Assembly (NCBI RefSeq): GCF_030247195.1
Contig: NC_080672.1
Coordinates: 308,047,115 to 308,111,114 of the forward strand
Direction of reading: 5' to 3'
Origin: Topomyia yanbarensis
Taxonomy: Eukaryota; Arthropoda; Insecta; Diptera; Culicidae
Length of the DNA stretch: 64,000 nucleotides
Position 1 is the stretch's first letter, and each line of letters begins with the position of its first letter. The translations under genes were made by a program, and so were the position numbers. Positions 37,501-49,500 of this stretch are shown in pieces. The notes below the pieces were generated by a model. The model was not told the origin of the DNA. It did no database searches and saw only the letters and a list, made by a program, of their open reading frames with translations.

Positions 37501-40500
37501 GGACTGGAAAATAAAAACTTTCAATATAACTGATCCTATTAAAAGTCTTATGTTAGCTTTTCTCCCTACAGTAAGAACATTTTTGAAGCAGTTGGCTGCT
37601 AAATGGCCCCTCCTTTCAGCGATTGTATCCTTCGATGGCTAACTCATCGAACGAGGTCACTGATTTGATCACTGTTTTACAGTGGAATTGAAGAAGTATC
37701 ATCACGAAAATCGATTCCTTCAAAATTTTAATAAATAGTTTTTGTTGCGATGCATTTGCATTATGTGAAACTTGGTTAACTTCAGATATAGATCCCAACT
37801 TCCACGATTTTAATATTATTCGCCTGGATCGAGACACCCCCTATGGAGGAGTGCTTTTGGGGATCAAAAAGCGCTATTCCTTCTACAGAATTAACCTTCC
37901 CTCGATAACAGGTATTGAAGTTGTCGCTTGTCAAGGCAAAGATCTTTGCATAGCTTCCATATATATTCCCCCCAGCACCGCGATTGGGCACCGCCGGCTA
38001 CATGACATCATGCACCGCGACTTATTTTAGGAGACTTTAACTCTCACGGTACGGAATGGGGTTGCCTTTATGATGATAACCGTTCCTCCTTAATTCACAA
38101 TATTTGCGACAACTTCAATATGACAATTCTAAACACGGGTGAAATGACACGTATCCCTCCCCCACCAGCGCGCCCAAGTGCATTAGATTTAACCCTTTGA
38201 TCGACCTCGCTACAGTTGGATTGCGCGTGAAAGGTAATCCCTGATCCCCACAGTAGCGACCATCTGCCGATCGTAGTCTCGATCACCAACAGCTCAAGAC
38301 CATTGGAATCAATCAATATTTCGTATGACCTCACACGAAATATCGATTGGAAGAACTATGCGGCTGCGATATCCGACAACATCGAATCTACCCAAGAACT
38401 TCCTCCGGAGGAAGAGGACAGCTTTTTGGCTGGCTTGTTTCTCGACAGCGCGAATCAAGCTCAGACTAAGCCAGTACCCGGCGCGAACATACAAAAACGT
38501 TCTCCCAATCTCTGGTGTACTAATGAGAGCGTGGAATATTCAAACCGTTGGATATTCGATTTCGCCAAGAAGGTTTGTCCGGATTCCGCCCGGCACAGAA
38601 GATCTAACGCGCCGAGCCCCCTCACGATAACGCGAACGAAACACCTTTTTCGATGGTGGAGTTCTCAATTGCTCTCTTCTCGAGTAACAATAAAATTTAA
38701 CTTGTTGAAGAATCTGCCAGACTCTGCCAAGAGACGCTTGTTGAACTTATTTAATAAGTTTCTTGCGGCTAACATTGTCCCACACGATTGGAGACAAGTG
38801 AAGGTCATCGCCATCCAAAAACCAGGAAAACCAGTCTCCGATCACAATTCGTATCGACCGATCGCAATGCTGTCCTGTATCCGGAAGTTGTTCGAGAAAA
38901 TGATCCTATTCCGCCTCGACAATTGGGTCGAAACAAATGCCTTACTTTCAGATACACAACTTGGCTTTCGAAAAGTCAAAGGGACGAACGATTGTCTTGC
39001 ATTGCTCTCAACCGAAATTCAAATGGCCTATGCTAGCAAAGAGCAGATGGCATCAGTGTTCCTAGATATTAAGAGGGCTTTTGATTCAGTTTCGATCAAC
39101 ATTCTTTCAGAGAAGCCGCACCAGCATGGTCTTTCAGCGACTTTAAACAACTTTTTACTAAACTTGTTGTCGGAAAAGCACATGCATTTTTCGCATGGTG
39201 ACTTATCGACATCACGATTTAGTTACATGGGCCTTCCCCAGGGCTCATGTTTAAGCCCTCTGTTATACAATTTCTATGTCAACGACATTGATGAATGTCT
39301 TGACAATTCCTGCACGTTAAGGCAACTTGCAGATTATGGCGTGGTTTCTGTAACGGGACCCAAAGCTGTCGATCTAGAAGGACTATTACAGAATACCTTG
39401 GACAATTTGTCTGCTTGGGCTATTAAGCTGGGTATCGAATTCTCCACGGAGAAAACTGAGCTAGTTGTATTTTCTAGGAAGCGTGAACCAGCACAATTAC
39501 AGCTTCTATTAATGGGTGAAAGTATCGCTCAGGTCTTCACAGTAAAATATCTAGGGGTCTGGTTCGGCTCGAAAGGTACTTGGGAATGCCACATTAGGTA
39601 TCTGAAACAGAAATGCCAACAAAGGATCAACTTTCTTCGTACAATAACCGGAACGTTGGTGGAGTGCCCACCGAGGAGACCTGATTAGGTTGTATCAAAC
39701 AACGATACTGTCGATAACGGAATACGGATGCTTTTGCTTTCGCTCCGCCGCGAACATACATTTCATCAAACTCGAAAGAATTCAGTATCGTTTTTTGCGT
39801 ATCACCTTAGGGTGCATGCAGTCGACCCATACGATGAGTCTCGAAGTCCTGTCGGGCGTTCTACCGCTGAAAAATCGATTTTGGGAACTCTCATATCAAT
39901 TGCTCATTCGATGCGATATCTTCAACCCAGTGGTGATTGAAAATTTCGAAAGGCTTGTTGAGCTCAATTCTCAGACCCGTTTTATGACCCTGTACTTTGA
40001 CTACATGGCGCAGAATATCAATCCTTCTTCTTACAATCCAAACCGTGTCCATTTCATAAATACTTCTGAATCTACTGTTTTCTTCGGCACTTCCATGATC
40101 TGTGGAATTCCGAACCACATACGCCCTCAAGTGGCTCCAAAGATTTTTTATAATAAATTCCGATGAAGTCGACTGTTCTAAGATGTTTCATACTGACGGA
40201 TCAAACCTCGAAGGGTCCACTGGCTTCGATTTTTTTCAATCAAAAGTTCACCGCCTCCTATAAACTCAGTAACCCCGCTTCAGTTTACGCCGCAGAACTA
40301 GCTACTATTCAGTATACCCTTGAAGTCATTGACACATTACCCGCAGACCATTACTTCATCGTCTCGGATAGTCTGAGTTCTATTGACGCTATTCGCTTTT
40401 TTGGGGAAAATACGGGAGCTACTGAGTGCTTTATCTGACAAATCTTTCCAGATTACCTTGGTGTGGGTCTCTTCTCATTGCTCCATTCCAATGAGAAAGC

Positions 40501-43500
40501 GGACTCCTTAGCTAAGGTGGGTGCCCTTGAAGGTGACGTTTTTTTGAAAGATCAATTTGCTTCCACGAATTTTTCAGTATTACTCATCAGAGAACCCTCG
40601 AAAGTTGGCAAACCTCGTGGAGCAATGGGGAGCTAGGAAGGTGGCTACATTCGATAGTACCTAAGGTATCGACGAAACCTTGGTTCAAGAGGATGGATGT
40701 GGGTCGTGACTTCATTCGTGTGATGTCGCGACTCATGGCAAACAATTACACACTGGATGCACATCTCAAACGTATTGGGCTTGTGGAGAGTGGTATCTGC
40801 GCTGGTGGCGACGGCTATCACGACATCGAGCACATTGTCTGGACGTGCACCGAGTACAGTTCCGCCAGGTCTCGGCTTATGGACACCCTATGGGCCCGAG
40901 GAAGACCACCCAACGTCCCGGTTTGAGATGTGTTGGCAAGCCACAATGTCCTCTGTATGTCCATTATATACATCTTCGTAAAAACCATTAATATAAAAAT
41001 TTAACTGCCCCTTTTTATTTCCTATCATTCTCAGAAACGCTCTCTTCCACCTGTACCATACACCCACGTAGGTTTGATGGGACTCCAAGGCTACACAAAA
41101 GATCTCTGTCGAATGAGCCAACAAACACGAGACCTACAGTATATCATCAACATCACATGCGCAACTCGAACTCTTTCCGATCTGCATCTGAGCCGTCTGG
41201 AGGAACCCCTGCCGACTCGAGGAAGAACACCCCGGACTCCCTGTACATAATTCTTCTTGATGAAGGCCATCCGAGTCTACATCCTATGCCGTTAATCTCC
41301 CGATGCCTGCAACTGAAAGTTAATAACTTTCTTCCCTGCCATCTTTGTCCACGCTCCCTTCCCTGACTCTTATACCCAGAAGTATTACCCCTTTCCCCCC
41401 CCCCCCCCTTCTGTCTCTTCTAGTTCTAACTATTATATTATATAATCTCATTGAAAACGCCCAATTCTACTACCACAAAAAATAACTCTAATTAATCTCC
41501 CCGAATCTTTACAAAATTAAATCACGCTCTCTAGTTATTCGTAGTTTTAAGATAATTATAAAAATGGTCCCCCTTAGTTAAAAACTATTTGCTTCCATAA
41601 TCTTCCAGCTAAAAATGTCAAACCATATTGCCATAAAAACTAAATGACCCCCCTAATCTTACGAAAATTATATTACCCCCTTGTGTATATGTATAGCTAT
41701 AAATTCTCCTTAGTTTAATTTAAAAAAAATCAATATGTGATCCCCTAGTTTTAAGTAATTTGAAATGTAAAACAAACCAAGATTGGCACCTTTAAGCTAA
41801 CGCAAACCTGCCTTATCAAAATAAACAAATTGAATAAAAAACGACTGGATTGAAGTTGAATAGAAAACGGCATATAGAACACTAAAAAACCTGTTTTAAT
41901 TTATCTAGTGGTGCAATTGCGCCTTTCTCATTTATCCAAACTATGATTCATTAGCTGGTTTTGTCCAATAAAATTGTGGAAATGTCTATTACATTCTTAT
42001 TTCACTTAGCTCGCATCACACGACTACCACGAAAATAGACGCAGACTCACTTGAAACAAAAAAAGTATAGGGGAGACCGGGGCTAGTTTGCGGTGTTTTC
42101 AGTTTCCATTTTTTACTGCTTTGAAGTAGATAGATCTTGATTTTTTACCGCTTTGATGTAGATAGAACATGCGACTGTAGCCAACGATAAAAATAAAAAC
42201 TGAAAACACCACCAACTAGCCCCGGTCTCTCCTATCGTTAGAAAAACTTTTTTACTGATAAGTTTTTCATGATGCGATGACATTTAAAATGTGTCCTTTC
42301 ATTTGAAGATTTTGTTGACAAAAAAAAACAAAAAAATTGCTGTTTTCGTAATTTTATTTTTTAACATAAATTTCTGATTTTGTAAAATGTGTTACAACAT
42401 TTTTTTCAGTGTATCTTTTTTCGCGCAGAACTATTTATTTCCTTTAATTTACTCTGTGATTGATTGACTGTACAAAATGCGGTAGTTGAAAATTTTTGTT
42501 GAATGTAATGCATGCAAAAAATTCTGAGCCCTTTTGAAAAATTGCTCCTGAGCTAAAATGATCTCATTGACTGTGGAACATGATTAGTCTTCTATGCCAG
42601 TGAAACGAGTAAAGTTCCATCGGAATCAATGATGGTTAGTCACGATTTTAAAGATGTGCGTATAGATCTTCGTGGAATTTCTCACTACACAACTGATTAA
42701 GATGATTCGTATGAAGCTGGATTGGTCAGATCCAAGCGTCAAAATAGTGGGAGAGACACTCGACTCGTTTGTGACATCAGATTAAGTAAATCAGAGCGAT
42801 GTACTCTAAAATTTTTTGTTCAACGTAGCGCTCGAGATAAAGATCGGTTGTGCAAAGAAACGAAGGCATCATCATGAGATATCATATTCTTCTTGGTTTG
42901 ATATTGGCATCATTGGTGTTGGTGGCAGAATAGTAGAAGCGGCACTTATGCCTTTGAAAAAGGAAGCGGCAAGAATCGGACTAACCGTAAACTTCGACAA
43001 AACGAAGTACATAGTAGTTGGTAGAACGAGACAGTCCGAACGGTGTTGGTTCCGAGGTGGAAAAAGATAGGTTACTGTACAAGGTTGTCGAAGGAATTCA
43101 TATATGTATCTTGGAACACAAGTAACATGTGGTAGCGAAGTTAGCGTCTTGCGACTGCGAATAGAACTTTCTATAATTTTGATAGTTAACTAAAGTACCA
43201 CAGTCTGACTAGGAGCCGAATGCTTGCAGCGTATACGTGTCAGAACAGGGAATGCTATATTGAACTGAGAGCAGCGTTTGGCAAACGTGGATCCTACGAA
43301 ACGGTATTCATAAGGGCTGAGGAAAACTTTACCAAGAACGTCAATCGAAAGTTATGTTATACGAGACGAGCAACACTATGAAGAGTGATTCGCAGCTCAA
43401 AAAAAGAGTAAAACAGCATCTGTTATGTTCAACGACCAGTTGACAGATCGAACGTAATGGAAAGGAACATAAAGTGAAAGGAGCACGCTGGGTTGTTATC

Positions 43501-46500
43501 GGACAAACAAAGGAATAGACAAGGCATGCCTTGAATAAAATTTAAAAATGATGTACAAGTTTTGGATCAACCTACGCTAGACGAAGTGCGAAAGGCTCTT
43601 CGAGAGTTAAAATGGTATATCGGATGGGAAGGATAGTAACACGAACGGGCTTGTAAAAGACTAAAATAACCGGTTGTACGAAGCAATTCACTGCGTGATT
43701 GGGTTGATCTGAGCGGAAGAAGAAATATATTCAGTAGGGCATTGCAAAAAAAGTTGTTTTTTAATTCTCAAAGGCCTCCTTCTCATATTGTGACAATTAT
43801 CAAAGTAAGCTCAGATGCCAAATTTCACATCATTTGGACAATTCTAGACCCCCGCCCACTTCGCTTGAAATTTTTAAAATTGATGGAAAAAATGGAGGAA
43901 AAATATATTAAATGCTATAACTTTTGAAATAGCACTCAGAAAATTACAATTCATACCTTTTTTTAAAGGGAATAACCTTATTATTTGAATGGAGATATTT
44001 TTGCTTCTCGAAAAATACGGGAAAGTGGGGTACTCGGCCATTTTATCCCCAAAATCAACTATTTTCAATAATTTTTCTGATCCGTGATGCAACTCATACA
44101 TATTTTGCAGTTTTTCTAATGTGAGAAAATCTCAGGGATCGAACGGTACCTTTTTGACCTTTGTCCGAATACGGGAAAATGGGGTTATAGGGCCTTTTGT
44201 CATTCATATTAAATTTAATCATTTTCTATTGCATATATCTCTATTATTCTTCACTCAATTTTAATGAACTGTACCTTATTGAACGCGGAAAAATCTTAGG
44301 AACAAAATAAAAATAGATTCGTTACCGGTAAAATTCATAAACATCAAATATTCTGGCATTTAGCCTCGATTTCACATTTTTATCATTACATCGCACATAT
44401 CAACTCCATTTAACAATAAATTAATATTTAATTTACTAGTTTTAGTGTGAAATATTCTTAGGAATCACATGAAAATATCATTCCTGGGAAAATAAGGGAT
44501 GTTGAGGTATTAGGACAAAAAATGAAAAAAATTGATTTGTAGAGTTAATGTCAAAAAAAAAAGTTTCTGAATTTTACCGGTAGCTAATCTATTTTTGATT
44601 TATTACTAAGAATTCTTTACGATCAACAAGATACATTTTATGAAAATTGCTAAAAGAATGCTAGAGATATATGAACGAGAAAATGATCAAATTTAATATG
44701 AATGACAAAAGGCTCTATAGCCCCGTATTTGTACAAAGGTCAAAAAGGCTCCGTTCGATCCCTGAGATTTTTTCACATAAGAAAAACTGCAAAATATGTA
44801 TGAATTACATCACGGAGCAGAAAAAATATTAAAAGTAGGGGATTTTGGGGACAAAATGACCCTGTACCCCACTTTCTCGTATTTTTCGATAAACAGAAAT
44901 ATCTCCATTCAAATACTAAGGTTATTTCCTTTAAAAAGAGGTACGAATTGTAATTTTCTGAGTGCTACTTCAAAAGTTATAGCATTTAATATATTTTTCC
45001 TCCATTTTTTCCCATATCTTCAATTTTAAAAATTTCAAGCGAAGTGGGCGGGGGTCTAGAATTGTCCAAATGATGTGAAATTTGGCATCTGAGCTTACTT
45101 TGACATTTGGCACAATATGAGAGGGGGGGCCTTTGAGAATTCAAAAAAAACTTTTTTTTGCAATGCCCTAAATTCAGATTAGTTGGATGGCCTTATATAT
45201 TCTACCTACAAGAAGCGTCTCAAACTCGAGTGTACTAACTAGACATAACGATAAAGTGCTGCTTTGTGTTCCGTTTAGCTGATTGACGCCGTTGGCTGAT
45301 TTTTTGTCGGCGAATACTAATGCGAGTTTCAGGTAATTTCGGAAATATGACTTGTCATCTGTATGCGGATTTTCACGCAGCGTCCGATTCAGTGAAACGA
45401 AACTAACTGGGGCAGATATAGCAGGAACAATGTTTTCCATCAAAATGGTATGGCGTCAGAGTAGAAATAAATGGAGTATAGAACGATCATATATATTGTA
45501 TTCTATTGATATGTGAAAGCGAAGTTATCCGAAAGATAAAAGAGCATGTTGATGCTGAGAATCGGAGTTTTTAAGGTTTACGTAGTCGGCTAATGTCCAG
45601 TAACCTACAGACGACCACAAAATGCCTGAAAGGAAACCAGCTAAGTTTGTTTAGTGAAGATTCTAGAAGAGGTAGTTGAAGATTCTAGAAGAGGTAGTCG
45701 ATTTCCGGGCAGATCACGCTGTCACTGATTGCATGCAACTGAGGAAATGGCGCATACAAGAAGTATGGAGAGAAGCGGACAAAGACTGAGAAACTTGGAA
45801 ATCTGCAATACATTCGGAACACCCGGATTGTTCGGCCACGATGAACATATTTTATATTGTATTTTTTGCAACATTTTACATTATGCGCACATTTAATATT
45901 TGATTATTTGTCATCCTTTTATAATTGAGACGGACGTGTAAACTTGCGTTAAAAAAAATTGACACGGATGCGATACAAAACTAGGAATATACTACTCTTC
46001 AACCAATTCGTTATACTATCAATAAAAGAATCTCTTTTTTCCACATTTTCAACTGCTATTTGTAACATTCGCCCTCTCTGTCTGTAGCAGTAATTGCCCT
46101 TAACATGTGGTAGTTTATTTCCACTTATTTTATATCCACTTTCGGACCGAGACTTGGCCGGGGTTTAATTTTGAAGTCGTCGGTCGATGCGCGCTCAGAT
46201 TGTTGCTGCAGCAGCAAAAGTTCGCGGCGACCGACGCGACGCGATGAAGCAGGGTTCCTGACTGAGGGGTGGTCGTTCGACTCAACTTGGCAAGTAGGCC
46301 AGCCATTGAAATTGAGAGTGGTCTGGGTAATGGTTGTGCATTTTTTCAGTTTATGGGTACTTCGGTTTTTATTTATTTTTTTTCGCTCACTCGTTTTGCG
46401 CGATCTTTCATTCATTTATTCATTCATTCTGCTTGCAGTTACAGAGTGCTAAATCAGGCCCCCCAGTTGATTACTACTGCAGTCGGAAGAAGGGGACCAG

Positions 46501-49500
46501 TCCGGAATGGGCCGAGTTGCACACTGATGGGGGACGTGCGTTTTTTTGTAGTTGTTGCTTCGTTGGACTGTTGCCCCGACGCCGCTGCCGGGTGAGGTCA
46601 GTGCAGTTAACGCTACAACAAGAGCCATGGAATGTTTTGGTGTGGTCAGTTTTGGGGAGTGCTTGGAAGACTTATTACTTGACGGTATATTTTTTTACGA
46701 TATGACAGCCAGTTCTGTTGCATGCGATGGAAACTAATTACACATGTTTATAGTCTAGAAGGAGTATTGGGAAAGGCTTATATGAAAAGTTGATTTAAAG
46801 TATATATTCGACGGTTCAGAAGTTTTTGTATTACATTGTCCGAGCTCTGAAAGTTCGATTGGTTCGAATCAAATAAATCATTCTTCAGTTGTACAATACA
46901 GCAATATCTACAACCAATGCACCATGGGCCACAAATCGATTTTTTTGGTCGAAAATCCAGAACTTATAAACCGTTAGTACTAGACTTTCAGTGTCTTTGG
47001 AACAAATTCTCTACAATAAGTGCTCTTCATTTTAGGGAAAATAAAATTAGGGTGGCCCTCTCGATTTTTGAAAAAAAAAATTATCTTCTGAATGAAAAAA
47101 GATAGGAGAATATGACCTTCCAAAGAAATGTAGAAAAATCAATTTTGAGTAACTTTGCTGAAGACGTCGAAACTCTATCTTCAACGGTTTTTATTTTATA
47201 GTGATTTCCCTTGTTCCGTTTAGGGTGGCTCTTAAAAATTCAGTTTTTTTAATATAACTTCTTTGAAGTTGATTTTTCGTAAATGTCGACTTCAGACAAA
47301 AGTTAGCTCTTACAAATGCGCACATTTCTTCTTCGGAAGCCAACTCATTAACTTTTATATAAACAGAGTTATTGACGATTTTATGCACAAAATTCGACAT
47401 TTTCTAAGCTAAATAACTCCGAAGGTGGCAAAAAGTGGCAATCAATGTTATTACCATCTGATAGTACTTTAAAAACACTACAAAATAAGGGGTACATGGT
47501 TTGTCTCCTAGCGACTGTTCATGTGAAATGTTTGGTTATAAACTACCTCTGTTCCATGAGCCAAAATCGATTTTTTGTTGAAAATCCAGTTCTTATATCC
47601 CGTAAGTGATAGACATTCAGTGTCTTCAAAAGAATTTCTTCACAATAAGTGCGCTTCATTTCGGTGTAAAAAATAGGGTGGTTTTCTTGCTTTTTGGAAT
47701 GAAAATAATTTCTCCTGAATAATAACAATAGAAGTATAAAGACCTACTGAAAATTAAAAAATAATCATGTTTGAGTAACTTTGTTGACAATTCCTTAAAT
47801 ATCGTCAGAGGCATTTATTTTACGGCATTTTCCATTATTTGGTTTAGCTTGACCTTTAAAAAAATAGTGTTTCAATAAAATACTTTTGAAGTAAATTTTC
47901 CAAAAAATTTGAAATTTCGTTCTGATAAGTGCCTATTTTTTCTTTGGAGACCAACTTATTAGTTTAAAAAACTAATATGGGATCATTCATAAATGACGTA
48001 GCATTATATGGGGGAGGTAGAGTATTGTATTTTGTGATTATGTGTGACGACAGAGGGGTAGGGGGTCATGTCGTGCTGCGTAGCTTTTTTAAAGGGGACT
48101 AACTAACATCGTTTTTCATTTTTTTTATATTTTTAGTGGACAAGGGGGGGGGGGAGAATTACCGTCAAGCTACGTAATTACCAGGGGGGGGGGGGGTATT
48201 TAGAGGTTTGTGACGAAATGCTACGATGGGGGAGGGGGGTGTTAAAAATCACTAAAAAAATGCTACGTCATTTATGGATCGTCCCTATAATGATTTTCTC
48301 AGTGGTAAATTTTTTTCTGTGCATTTCAACAATTTCTACTCTGATAAATTAAAGTACCTTTTAATGCATAGAAAACTGCCCATTTTGAATAAAAGTGGAA
48401 TAACCCACTTAATGGGTAAAGAGCTTGTACGTCAACCTGGTTACGTTTTACCTATTGTTTCTTGTGGAAAACTTACAACGAAATACGTAAAAAATACCCA
48501 TTAATGAAAATCGTCCCAGAATGAAAAATACTGAAAATTTATATTATACAACACCAGTTTTACATTATTTCCCTCGGTGAAAAGTTTAATAATCCTGATA
48601 GAATCTCTATTCTAAAAGCCTAAAATCAACTTAAAAACTGTCACTTGACAGAATCCCTGAATCTTCCAGAGCAGTCGAAATTGTTGAATTATCGCATATT
48701 TGCACCATCCTTAGTAGTCTAAACTTCCGTTTTTAATATGTAGGTTATCTCGCTTGAAGTAATTCATAAAGGACCCATTATTAGCATCAATTAATCCATC
48801 GACATAACCTCATAGAGTTATTATGAAATGGATAATGGATTGATATCATTGATAAAAAAATTTTACCGCGTATGGAAAATAACTCCGAAGTAGGAGGCTG
48901 CCAATCTATCCGTTTGATAATAGTAAAAAATACTAATAATGAGAGCTAAACAGCTTGTCCCCCAACGTTCACGTGGATTTTTTTTTTTTTTTGATAATTT
49001 CCAAAGACAAAAAATTGTATTTTGAGAAACTATTAGAGCAAATTACAGTGAGCTGAAACAGAGGAGAAAATATAATTAATAAAAGACAAATAAATCATTA
49101 ATGCTAAACAAAGGGTGCTTTCTTTACAGTAAATCAGAGCCAGGGCCTGCGGAAAGCGTGAGTAGTACTACCCACTCGAAAATAACGAAATTTTGAACCA
49201 TTTCAAAAAATTTAGATGTGCAACGCAAGTATCTCGCACTACACACATTTGAAAATATCGATGTACCACAATTCCAATTGCATAAACGAACGTGACTTAA
49301 TGTGAATGTAATGTAAGAGTATGCATTGCGAAAAGGGAAAAAATCATTACTAAAGGACACCTCATCCTATGCTTTCTACCCACTCGGGCGTAAAATGTTT
49401 CGCCGCCCCTGACCTGAGCTTTCAATATATTGTAATACGTTGATAATAATTTCTTTTTTGCCATGCGAATAAAACGTATGCCATGCAAATACTCCAAACA

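Larger units (their letters stand above)
36040..41845 (+). mobile_element. Nearly full-length, decayed I/R1-type LINE
   Basis: In order: a 5' leader (possible start CCGTCAGTGTGAG near 36046), ORF1, apurinic endonuclease, reverse transcriptase, RNase H, a CCHC-like C-terminal motif, and a 3' UTR with TAGTTTTAAGATA units and a terminal hairpin ending in an A-rich tail near 41845. Frameshifts and stops make it inactive. No target duplication was found by eye, so the 5' limit is approximate. Confidence 0.85.
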
